Positions 8,533 to 15,566 of a stretch of 64,000 nt of DNA are shown here, in pieces (the stretch's first letter is position 1; each line of letters begins with the position of its first letter). The notes beneath the pieces were generated by a model. That model saw nothing but the letters and a program-made list of their open reading frames with translations, was not told the DNA's origin and searched no databases. A program made the translations under genes and the position numbers. The DNA comes from Bradyrhizobium diazoefficiens (GTDB lineage: Bacteria; Pseudomonadota; Alphaproteobacteria; Rhizobiales; Xanthobacteraceae): positions 434,001-498,000 of the forward strand of contig NZ_JAFCJE010000005.1 in assembly GCF_018131185.1 (NCBI RefSeq), given 5' to 3'.

Positions 8533-9017
8533 GCCTTGTCCTCCGGGCGCTCGGCGACGGCCTCGGTCTGAGCCTTGCGCCAGGCGGCGAGGCGATTGGA
8601 CAAGGCCGGGTCGGACAAGGCCAATACGGAGGCTGCCAGCAGCGCGGCGTTGATCGCGCCGGCCTTGCCGATGGCGAGGGTGCCGACCGGGATGCCGGCC
8701 GGCATCTGGACGATCGAATAGAGCGAATCGAGGCCCTTGAGCGTCTTGGATTCGACGGGAACGCCGAACACCGGGAGCTCGGTCAGCGCCGCCGCCATGC
8801 CGGGCAGATGGGCCGCGCCTCCAGCGCCGGCGATGATGACCTTGTAACCAGCGGCCTTGGCCCCCTTGGCGAAAGCAAACAGCCGGTCGGGGGTGCGGTG
8901 GGCCGAAACGATGCGGGTGTCGGCGGCAACGCCGAGCGCGCCGAGCGTGTCGGCGGCATGCCGCATCGTGTCCCAGTCCGACTGGCTTCCCATGATGATG
9001 GCGATCGGCGCGGTCAT
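8529..9017 (-). CDS. purE: N5-carboxyaminoimidazole ribonucleotide mutase
   Basis: A 162-residue class I PurE that converts N5-CAIR to CAIR in purine synthesis. Conserved motifs are IIMGSQSDWDTM at the start, SAHRTPDRL with the catalytic His, and AGAGGAAHLPGM in the active-site loop. The open frame continues upstream of 9017 but without homology; ATG 9017 starts exactly at the conserved N-terminus. It is first in a two-gene purEK operon, overlapping purK by 4 bases. Confidence 0.95.
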   Translation of the reverse strand: MTAPIAIIMGSQSDWDTMRHAADTLGALGVAADTRIVSAHRTPDRLFAFAKGAKAAGYKVIIAGAGGAAHLPGMAAALTELPVFGVPVESKTLKGLDSLYSIVQMPAGIPVGTLAIGKAGAINAALLAASVLALSDPALSNRLAAWRKAQTEAVAERPEDKA

Positions 9018-9158
9018 GACGTTATTGTGCCCGAAAAACAGAAGGATAGGCCAGATTGACGGTTCCGGCCGGCGGCTCGCAAGGCGGTGGCAAGGAGAAG
9101 GGAATCCACTATCCTGTCTTGGTGAATCCCCGCAAGCCTTCAATTGAGCAGGATGCCC

Positions 9159-9893
9159 ATGAAGAAACCAAAAAGGGCGAGCGCTGCGAAGGCCAAGAAG
9201 GGCCGGAAGACCAGCCTCGGCCGATCCAAAGCGGCCTCTAAGCGGCTGACCAAGCGTCCGGCGAAGCTGCCGGCGCGCGGCGCGTCGTCGGGCGATGGTG
9301 GAGCCAAGGACGGCCTCAGGGCGACGATCCGGGGCTTGCGGACCAAGCTCAGGGAGGCGCAGCGGCGGGTCGCGGAACTGGAAGCTGCGGCCGACACCGA
9401 TTTCCTGCTCGAGATTCCCAACCGGCGCGGCTTCGAGCGGGAGCTGGCGCGCGCCATCGCCTATATGAAGCGCTACCGCGCCAGCGGGGCGCTGATCGTG
9501 CTCGACGTCGACCGGCTGAAGCCGATCAACGATTCGTTCGGTCATGGCGCCGGCGACGAGGTGCTCAAGGCGATTGCCGCCACGCTGACACGGCAGGTTC
9601 GTGCCTCCGACGTGGTCGGCCGGCTCGGGGGTGACGAGTTCGCGCTGCTGCTCTGGAATCTCAGCGAGACCGACGCCAAGGCGAAGGCCGCGGCGTTTGA
9701 GCAGGCGGTCGACGAATTATCCTTTGTCTTTCGCGGCCAGCACGTAACCTCGGGCGCCTCCGCAGGGGTCGCGCTGCTGGGTGCGCAGTCCGACGCAGGC
9801 CGCGCCCTGGAGGAGGCGGATGCCGCCATGTATGTGCGCAAGGCGCACCGGCGGCACGAGCCCGGATCAGGCTGGTCAGCAGCTAGCGCATGA
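9159..9893 (+). CDS. GGDEF diguanylate cyclase with a basic N-terminal tail
   Basis: A 244-residue soluble protein. Residues 1-45 are unusually rich in Lys, Arg, Ala and Ser (KKPKRASAAKAKKGRK and onwards). A short coiled-coil (about 55-80) follows, then a complete GGDEF domain. It has LDVDRLKPINDSFGHGAGDE, GGDEF at about 157-161 and an RxxD inhibitory site (RASD, five residues upstream), so it should make c-di-GMP and be product-inhibited. It has no sensory or membrane domain; the basic tail may bind nucleic acid or acidic lipid. ATG 9159 has AGCAGG upstream; ATG 9153 and TTG 9144 are alternatives. The TGA stop lies inside a palindromic repeat. Confidence 0.8.
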   Translation: MKKPKRASAAKAKKGRKTSLGRSKAASKRLTKRPAKLPARGASSGDGGAKDGLRATIRGLRTKLREAQRRVAELEAAADTDFLLEIPNRRGFERELARAIAYMKRYRASGALIVLDVDRLKPINDSFGHGAGDEVLKAIAATLTRQVRASDVVGRLGGDEFALLLWNLSETDAKAKAAAFEQAVDELSFVFRGQHVTSGASAGVALLGAQSDAGRALEEADAAMYVRKAHRRHEPGSGWSAASA

Positions 9894-9955
9894 TCCGGAC
9901 CCGAAGGGCCGCGTCAGCGAACAGCGTGAAGCGGTGTTCCGACGGGATCATGCTC
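9886..9955. repeat. palindromic repeat, copy 2
   Basis: GCGCATGATCC at the left and GATCATGCTC at the right form the outer arms, with a middle closely matching copy 3 (CCGGACCCGAAGGGCCGCGT is shared exactly). The TGA stop of the upstream GGDEF gene is provided by the CATGATC of this element. This copy lacks the GCGCGAT second part. Confidence 0.85.
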
Positions 9956-9967
9956 AAGCAATCAACC

Positions 9968-10219
9968 TTACAGCGTGGCGAGATCTTCGGGCACGTTGCC
10001 GAATTTGCGCAGCAGCGTGGCGTCGCCGAATTCGCCGGTCATGGGATCGCCGCTGCGGCTGAAGGCGACCGCGCCGATATGGCCTGCACCCCGCGATAAG
10101 ATCTCGGCGCGCCGCAACGCGGCCGTCGAACTCTGGCATTCTTCCGCTGCGCCAGCGACAGGCGAGCCGTCGGCATCGATCAAAAAGGGCATTGCAACGT
10201 AATAGGTCACGTCCGACAT
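9968..10219 (-). CDS. small conserved-looking protein, unknown function
   Basis: An 83-residue protein that I do not assign to a family. It begins MSDVTYYVAMPFLIDADGSP and contains GHIGAVAFSRSGDPMTGEFG, a compact composition consistent with a folded soluble domain and no membrane segment. The ATG at 10219 was chosen because translation further upstream would run into the adjacent palindromic repeat (10234 onward). It sits between repeat copies 2 and 3. Its codon use is like that of genuine genes in the window, and homologues in other Bradyrhizobium would confirm it. Confidence 0.55.
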   Translation of the reverse strand: MSDVTYYVAMPFLIDADGSPVAGAAEECQSSTAALRRAEILSRGAGHIGAVAFSRSGDPMTGEFGDATLLRKFGNVPEDLATL

Positions 10220-10233
10220 GGCGTTGCTCCGGT

Positions 10234-10333
10234 GGAGCATGATCCGGACCCGAAGGGCCGCGTCAGCGAACAGTGTGAAGCGGTTTCCTGTCAGGATCAT
10301 GCTTAGAACAGAAGCGCGATCTCATCGCGCTTC
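10234..10333. repeat. composite palindromic repeat, copy 3
   Basis: GGAGCATGATCC to GATCATGCT (10234-10303) is nearly the same as copy 2. It is followed by GAAGCGCGAT / ATCGCGCTTC (10311-10320 with 10324-10333), a 10-base perfect stem with a 3-base loop, matching the two-part plan of copy 1. It lies immediately after the stop side of the 72-residue gene and may double as a transcription stop. Confidence 0.85.
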
Positions 10334-10338
10334 GAAAC

Positions 10339-10557
10339 TCAGGCGGCGCTGCTCCTGCTCCGCATCTTGCTGCGTGAGGCGTCCGGGATGCAGCCGGCGG
10401 AAATCGCCGCCTGCAATTCTTCCAGCTCTGCTTCCAGGTATTCGTTGGCCATGATCAGCGCCTTGATGGTGCTGCGCAGATTGCCATCGCACATCGCGAT
10501 CGCCTGATCGCAGGCTTGTTCATAATGGCTGTTGTCGAGAAGGGCGGTTGCCGACAT
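10339..10557 (-). CDS. small protein, unknown function
   Basis: A 72-residue soluble protein beginning MSATALLDNSHYEQACDQAI. The first part is predicted helical with an acidic patch (NEYLEAELEELQAAI, about residues 39-53); the tail is Ser/Arg-rich. I recognise no family. The ATG at 10557 was preferred over an upstream TTG at 10575. It ends 6 bases from repeat copy 3. Confidence 0.55.
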   Translation of the reverse strand: MSATALLDNSHYEQACDQAIAMCDGNLRSTIKALIMANEYLEAELEELQAAISAGCIPDASRSKMRSRSSAA

Positions 10558-10681
10558 CTGCGTTGTCCTTGTCAATTGTTCTGGGCGTTTCCTGGAGGCG
10601 CCGGGGTGCCCAAATGTTCCTATTTTGTTCTTTTCGAGTCAAGCGGATTCATGTGGCGGGAGCCGCGAAGCCGCTCACGGA

Positions 10682-10888
10682 TCAGGCGATGATGTCCGGC
10701 GTAATCTGGTCTTCGATGAACGCGATGCGGTCACGCAACAACAGCTTGCGCTTCTTCAAACGCTGCAGCCGCAACAGGTCGGGGGCGGGCGATTGATGCA
10801 GTGCATCGATTGCCGCATCGAGATCTCGGTGTTCCTGCTGCAACCGGGTGAGCTCGGCTTCGAGCTCACGCTCGTCTTCATTGGTCAT
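10682..10888 (-). CDS. YdcH/DUF465 family protein (68 residues)
   Basis: A small, highly charged, helical protein. DUF465 members are short helical hairpins of unknown function. Here the pattern ELEAELTRLQQEHRDLDAAI, then LRLQRLKKRKLLLRDRI, then AFIEDQ is typical: a first helix, a turn with Pro, and a second helix with the conserved LKKRKLLLRDRI. A second member lies 328 bases away on the opposite strand (11217-11396). The two share the RRK/KRKLxxKDxIxxI core, so they look like divergent paralogues. Confidence 0.8.
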   Translation of the reverse strand: MTNEDERELEAELTRLQQEHRDLDAAIDALHQSPAPDLLRLQRLKKRKLLLRDRIAFIEDQITPDIIA

Positions 10889-11216
10889 GTCTGCGGTGGC
10901 CGAAAACCGATGGCGTGAGACTAAGGCTGTGGATGCCCTGTGGAAATTATCGTCCTTGCGCGGCGTGACCGCAAGCGATCTGCAACCCTCGCTCGTCGAT
11001 CTCCCGCAACATATTTCTGCAGGGCGCTGAGGTGCCGCGCAAGCGCATTGATATCATGGATTTTTCCCGCGCGGTTCCCTTACTCACGCTTCGTTACATA
11101 TGAATTTTCAAAAATGAAGCTGCGATGACGGATACCCATCGACAGAACGAATCGGTGATGTAGACTTCGTTGTCCGGATCGAATCCTGAGGTTCAACCCT
11201 ACCGAGGAGGTTTCGA
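10889..11216. other. 328-base intergenic region between divergent DUF465 genes
   Basis: No open reading frame here looks convincing. The part at about 11085-11115 is markedly A+T-rich (TTACATATGAATTTTCAAAA) compared with the rest and is the likely promoter region for the downstream gene. A GAGGAGG ribosome-binding site precedes 11217. I saw no clear palindrome or repeat. Confidence 0.4.
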
Positions 11217-11396
11217 ATGACAATTCAGGCACATCTCGTTGAATTGGAGCGGAAGCACAAACTTCTCGAAAACGAATTGCACGAAGCTCTCGTGCACCTT
11301 TCAACAGACGACCTGCAAATTGTTGAGTTGAAGCGCCGGAAGTTGATGGTCAAGGACCAGATCGAGCGTCTGAGGCACGGCGACACGCTCCACTAG
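11217..11396 (+). CDS. YdcH/DUF465 family protein (59 residues)
   Basis: A very short gene supported by a strong ribosome-binding site (GAGGAGG, 6 bases before the ATG) and a clear family match. The protein starts MTIQAHLVELERKHKLLENE and contains LKRRKLMVKDQIERLRHG, the conserved core of DUF465. It is a helical hairpin of unknown function, often found as a companion of other small regulators. It ends in TAG and is followed by two tandem hairpins shared with the convergent oxidase gene. Confidence 0.85.
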   Translation: MTIQAHLVELERKHKLLENELHEALVHLSTDDLQIVELKRRKLMVKDQIERLRHGDTLH

Positions 11397-11431
11397 TAAC
11401 CCCCGTAACAGCGTAGAGTTGATCGTACCCT

Positions 11432-11483
11432 CGCAGGGATGAGAGCCTTTGCGCTCATCCCTGCGGCAAGGTGCACACCTTGC
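11432..11483. terminator. tandem hairpins between convergent genes
   Basis: CGCAGGGATGAG (11432-11443) pairs perfectly with CTCATCCCTGCG (11454-11465). Directly after it, GCAAGGTG (11466-11473) pairs with CACCTTGC (11476-11483). They lie between the DUF465 gene and the oxidase gene, which face each other, so a bidirectional terminator is likely. Confidence 0.65.
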
Positions 11484-11499
11484 AAAGATCCTTGCGCGA

Positions 11500-12603
11500 T
11501 TAGACGTTTGCGAGCTCGGCGACGTGATCGGCGATCGCGAGCGACGACGTCAGTCCCGGTGATTCGATACCGAACAGATTGACCAGGCCTGCCACGCCAT
11601 GGTCGCGCGGGCCCTGCATCAGGAAGTCCTGCGTCGCCACTGCGGGCGGCACGATCTTCGGCCGAATTCCTGAATAGCTCGGCATCAATGCACCGTCGGG
11701 AAGTGTCGGCCAGTATCTGCGGATCGCCGGATAGAAGCGCTCGGCGCGTGAGGCGTCGACCTCGTAATTGATCGTCTCGATCCACTCGACGTCGGGGCCG
11801 AAGCGCGCCTGTCCTGCCATGTCCAGCGTCAGATGCACCCCCAACCCGCCTGGTTCGGGCACCGGGTAGATCAGGCGCGAGAACGGCGCCTTGGCATTGC
11901 AGCTGAAGTAGTTTCCCTTCGCGAGGTAGGCTGGCGGAATCCGGTCCAGCGGCATGCCCTCGATGTTGCGTGCCACATTCGTCGCCGAGAGCCCCGCCGC
12001 GTTGACGAGGAGGCTGCATTGCAGCGTCATTGGCGCTTCGCCGCCGGCTTCGATTTCGACGAGGCCGTTCGCTGCCTTGGCGCGGATCAGCGGGGTGTGA
12101 AACGCGAAGGCCGCGCCTGATGCCTCGGCTTCGCCGCGCAGCGAGAGCATGTAGGCGTGGCTGTCGATGATGCCCGTCGACGGCGACAGCAGCGCGGCAT
12201 CGCAGGCGAGCGCCGGTTCCAGCGTGCGTGCCGCCTCGCCTGTGAGCAGCTGCATGTCGAGCACGCCATTGGCCTCGGCATGCGCCTTGATCGATTGCAG
12301 CTTCTCGGTCTCCTGCGGGCTGGTCGCGACGATCAGCTTGCCGCAATTCCTGTGCGGGATGCCGCGCTCGGCACAGTAGCGGTAGAGCGCGTGCTTGCCG
12401 TCGACGCACATGCGCGCCATCCAGCTCCCGGCGCGGTAGTAGATGCCGGCATGGATCACCTCACTGTTGCGCGACGAGGTGATGGTGCCGATCGCCTCGG
12501 CCTCCTCGAGCACGATGACCTCGCGCCCGGCCTGCGCCAGCTTTCGGGCCACCGCGAGCCCGACCACGCCGGCTCCGATGACGACGCAATCGACCCTATC
12601 CAT
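11500..12603 (-). CDS. lhgO: FAD-dependent oxidoreductase, L-2-hydroxyglutarate oxidase type
   Basis: A 367-residue DAO-superfamily flavoprotein. The N-terminal FAD-binding motif is VIGAGVVGLAVARKLAQAG, followed by the LhgO/YgaF-like SSRNSEVIHAGIYY and later GNYFSCNAKAPFSRLIYPVP. The C-terminus has MPSYSGIRPKI and FGIESPGLTSSLAIA, again as in LhgO. The likely reaction is oxidation of L-2-hydroxyglutarate to 2-oxoglutarate with electrons passed to the quinone pool. Substrate specificity within this family is hard to prove from sequence, so the symbol is provisional. It stands alone and is divergent from the c-di-GMP gene. Confidence 0.75.
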   Translation of the reverse strand: MDRVDCVVIGAGVVGLAVARKLAQAGREVIVLEEAEAIGTITSSRNSEVIHAGIYYRAGSWMARMCVDGKHALYRYCAERGIPHRNCGKLIVATSPQETEKLQSIKAHAEANGVLDMQLLTGEAARTLEPALACDAALLSPSTGIIDSHAYMLSLRGEAEASGAAFAFHTPLIRAKAANGLVEIEAGGEAPMTLQCSLLVNAAGLSATNVARNIEGMPLDRIPPAYLAKGNYFSCNAKAPFSRLIYPVPEPGGLGVHLTLDMAGQARFGPDVEWIETINYEVDASRAERFYPAIRRYWPTLPDGALMPSYSGIRPKIVPPAVATQDFLMQGPRDHGVAGLVNLFGIESPGLTSSLAIADHVAELANV

Positions 12604-12680
12604 GGTTGTGCAGGACGTCCGCTGGCATCAAGTCCGGGGTGAATGGCGCGGAGGCGTTTTCCGTTAAGGAAGAATTTATC

Positions 12681-12794
12681 ATGTCAGGGCAATTGCCGTA
12701 TTTTACGTCACATTTTTCTGTTGCGCGTACAGGCGTTTACCCGATCCAAACCCGTGAAGCCAGACAATCCGACGTTGAAATCGCGGGTGGCTGA
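12681..12794 (+). CDS. possible 37-residue leader peptide before the PAS-GGDEF-EAL gene
   Basis: An AAGGAAG ribosome-binding site lies 7 bases before an ATG at 12681. The frame (MSGQLPYFTSHFSVARTGVY onward) ends in a TGA whose last base is the first base of the next gene's ATG (TGATG). The large downstream gene has no obvious ribosome-binding site of its own, so translation may be coupled through this short frame. No homology is visible. It may equally be a chance frame, or reflect an upstream extension of the next gene broken by a frameshift. Confidence 0.35.
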   Translation: MSGQLPYFTSHFSVARTGVYPIQTREARQSDVEIAGG

Positions 12795-15481
12795 TGGCTG
12801 AGAAGAACTGGCACGAGGGCAGCACGCTACTGATTGCTGTGCAGGCCGTCGTGTGCCTGGCCGGCACGGTTGCGCCCGCGCGCGCCCTTGCGCTGTCGGA
12901 CAGCTTCGCCGCGTCGAGCTATCTGGGTCAGCTGGATCCCAACGTGGTCTGGGAAGTCCTGATCGCGGGGATCGTCGTCTGCGCGTTCCTTGCCGCGATC
13001 GTGCTGTGGATCCATTCCTCGTTGCGCCGCACCAGGCGTTTGCAGTTGCGTCGCAACGCCTTCGTCTCCTCCGCCATGAACAATCTCAATCAGGGCGTGG
13101 TGATGACGGATGCGCAGCGCCGCATCATCTTCTGCAACGACCGCTATCTCGAGATTTACGGCCTGACGCGGTCGGAAGTCTGGACCAACATGAGTGGCCA
13201 CGAGCTCCTCGAGCTGCGACGGAGGCGCGGCGTGCTCGGCCTCGCCTCCGACGAGGAATTCTACGAGAAAGCGGCAAGCACCAACGGCCTGATCACGGAA
13301 TTGCCGGATGGACGGGCCATCCTGGTAAAATACTTCGTGCTGCCGAACGGCGGCTCGGTGGCGACACATCTCGACGTCAGCGAGCAGCGCAAGCTGTCGC
13401 GACAGCTCGCCTCGACCAAGCAGTTCCTCGAAACGGTACTGGACAACGTGCCGGCCTGCGTGGCCGCGAAGAACATCGAGGACGGCCGCTATATCTTCGC
13501 CAACAGCGCCTATGAGCGGTTCTGGGGGTTCTCGCGGGATTATGTCGTCGGCAAGAATGCGCGCGAGCTGTTCGCGCCCGTCTCGGCGGCCACCATCGAA
13601 GCGACCGACCGCGCGGCGCTCAATTCGCCGGACGGTCAGTTCCGCAATGAATTCGAGGTCGATCGTGGCGGCGAGCGGCGCATGGTCGCCTCGATCCGGA
13701 TCGTGGTCCGCGACGAGAACAACAAGCCCGAATTCCTGATGCTCGTGTTCGAGGACATCACTGACCGCCGCGTGCTCTCGAAGGAGCTGGAGAGCGCCAA
13801 GAAGTTCCTCGATCTGGTGGTCGACAACATTCCGGTGGCGCTGATCGTCGAGCAGGTCAAGGACGGCCGTTATCTGCTCGCCAATCGCAGCGCGGAGACG
13901 ATCCTCAACCGCCGGCGCGAGGAGGCCACGGGCCTGACCGCGTCCGACATCTTCAACCCCAAGGAAGCCAAGCTGATCATCGCGCGCGACGAGGCCGCGA
14001 TCAAGAAGCGGGGGATGATCACCGAGGAGCATCCGATCTCCACCAAGGACGGCCTGCGGCTGTTCCTGACCCGCCGCGCCACCGTGCTCAATGACGCCGG
14101 CGAGCCGCAATATCTGATCAAGACCCACGAGGACGTCACCGACCGCCGGCAGACCGAGTCGCGCATGGCGCACATGGCCTATCATGACGGCCTCACCGAT
14201 CTGCCGAACCGTGCTGCCTTCCTTCAGGCACTGACCCAGATGATCGAGGCCTGCGAAGGCACCGGCGAGGAGTTCGCCGTCCTCTGTGTCGACCTCGACG
14301 GCCTCAAGGAGGTCAACGACGTCTTCGGCCACGCGCTCGGCGACAAGCTCCTGATCGAGGTTGCCCAGCGGCTTCAGGACTCCGCGCGTGGCGGCGTGGT
14401 GGCGCGTCTGTCCGGCGACGAATTCGGCCTCATCATCGACGGCAAGCAGCCGGACGCGGGCCTTGCGCTGGCGCAGCAGCTCGGCGAGGCCGTCGCAAAG
14501 GAATTCCAGATCGACGGCCGGGCGGTTCGCGCCGGCGCCACCACCGGCATGGCGGTCTTCCCGCACAATGGCAGCGATGGCGCCGCGCTGCTCGCCAATG
14601 CCGGTGCGGCGCTGTTCCGCGCCAAGCAGAAGTCCCGCGGTACGATCAGCCTCTACCAGCCGGAGATGGATCACCAGATCCGCGACCGCCGCGTGCTGCA
14701 CCAGGACCTGTCGATGGCGATCAAGAACGGCGAGCTCTCGCTCGCGTTCCAGCCGCAGGGGGCCGCGGGTGACAGCGTCGCCGAGAGCGAGATCATCGGC
14801 TTCGAGGCGCTGGCACGCTGGCAGCATCCGGTGCGCGGCCAGGTCTCGCCGGTCGAATTCATCCCGATCGCCGAAGAGAGCGGCCTGATCGTCGAGATGG
14901 GCGAGTGGATTCTGCGCGAGGCCTGCCGCGAGGCGGCGTCCTGGCCGAAGCCGCTCCAGGTCGCGGTCAATCTGTCACCGGCGCAGTTTATGCACGGCGA
15001 CGTGGTCGGCCTCGTCCATTCGATCCTGATCGAAACCGGCCTTGCACCCGGCCGACTCGAGCTGGAAATCACCGAGGGCGTGCTGATCGAGGATTTCGAC
15101 CGGGGCCTCGCGCTGCTGCGCCGCCTGAAGGCGCTCGGCGTGCGGATCTCCATGGACGATTTCGGCAGCGGCTATTCCTCGCTGAGCTACCTCCAGGCGT
15201 TCCCGTTCGACAAGATCAAGATCGATCGCGCCTTCATCGTCAATCTCGGTCGCAACCCGCAATCGGCGGCGATCGTCCGCGCGGTGATCGATCTCGGCCA
15301 CGGCCTCGAAATGTCGATCATCGCCGAGGGCGTCGAGACGATCGAGCAACTGGCCTTCCTCGCCAAGGAGGGTTGCGACGGCGTGCAGGGTTATCTGCTC
15401 GGCAAACCCTTGCCGATCGGGAAATATGCCGGGCTCGTCGGCCGCGCTCAAGTCATGGAGCTTGCGCTCAAGACCGGCTAG
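12794..15481 (+). CDS. membrane PAS-PAS-PAS-GGDEF-EAL protein
   Basis: An 895-residue c-di-GMP signalling protein. Two hydrophobic segments (about residues 11-33 and 53-73) bracket a short periplasmic part. Three PAS domains follow (about 92-200, 205-325, 335-455), the second and third starting with near-duplicate ETVLDNVPACVAAK / DLVVDNIPVALIVE blocks. The GGDEF domain (about 455-620) has SGDEF at about 538 in place of GGDEF and lacks an RxxD inhibitory site. The EAL domain (about 635-885) has FEALARW, EITEGVLIED, DDFGSGYSSL and AEGVET, so phosphodiesterase residues are present. It probably degrades c-di-GMP; cyclase activity is possible because S/GGDEF variants can be active. Confidence 0.9.
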   Translation: MAEKNWHEGSTLLIAVQAVVCLAGTVAPARALALSDSFAASSYLGQLDPNVVWEVLIAGIVVCAFLAAIVLWIHSSLRRTRRLQLRRNAFVSSAMNNLNQGVVMTDAQRRIIFCNDRYLEIYGLTRSEVWTNMSGHELLELRRRRGVLGLASDEEFYEKAASTNGLITELPDGRAILVKYFVLPNGGSVATHLDVSEQRKLSRQLASTKQFLETVLDNVPACVAAKNIEDGRYIFANSAYERFWGFSRDYVVGKNARELFAPVSAATIEATDRAALNSPDGQFRNEFEVDRGGERRMVASIRIVVRDENNKPEFLMLVFEDITDRRVLSKELESAKKFLDLVVDNIPVALIVEQVKDGRYLLANRSAETILNRRREEATGLTASDIFNPKEAKLIIARDEAAIKKRGMITEEHPISTKDGLRLFLTRRATVLNDAGEPQYLIKTHEDVTDRRQTESRMAHMAYHDGLTDLPNRAAFLQALTQMIEACEGTGEEFAVLCVDLDGLKEVNDVFGHALGDKLLIEVAQRLQDSARGGVVARLSGDEFGLIIDGKQPDAGLALAQQLGEAVAKEFQIDGRAVRAGATTGMAVFPHNGSDGAALLANAGAALFRAKQKSRGTISLYQPEMDHQIRDRRVLHQDLSMAIKNGELSLAFQPQGAAGDSVAESEIIGFEALARWQHPVRGQVSPVEFIPIAEESGLIVEMGEWILREACREAASWPKPLQVAVNLSPAQFMHGDVVGLVHSILIETGLAPGRLELEITEGVLIEDFDRGLALLRRLKALGVRISMDDFGSGYSSLSYLQAFPFDKIKIDRAFIVNLGRNPQSAAIVRAVIDLGHGLEMSIIAEGVETIEQLAFLAKEGCDGVQGYLLGKPLPIGKYAGLVGRAQVMELALKTG

Positions 15482-15566
15482 AGGCAGGCTCGTCTGACGC
15501 CAAATAGTTGCTAGCAACACAAAAGCACCCTAAAGTAGCAGAATTTGCTCGTATAGGGAGCTACAA

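Noticed and set aside
9018..9545. An upstream extension of purE of about 175 codons.
   Set aside because: It lies opposite the GGDEF gene, has no similarity to PurE, and ATG 9017 begins exactly at the conserved PurE start.
12827..14827. A 666-codon open frame opposite the PAS-GGDEF-EAL gene.
   Set aside because: Composition is that of an antisense shadow and the sense gene has clear domains throughout.
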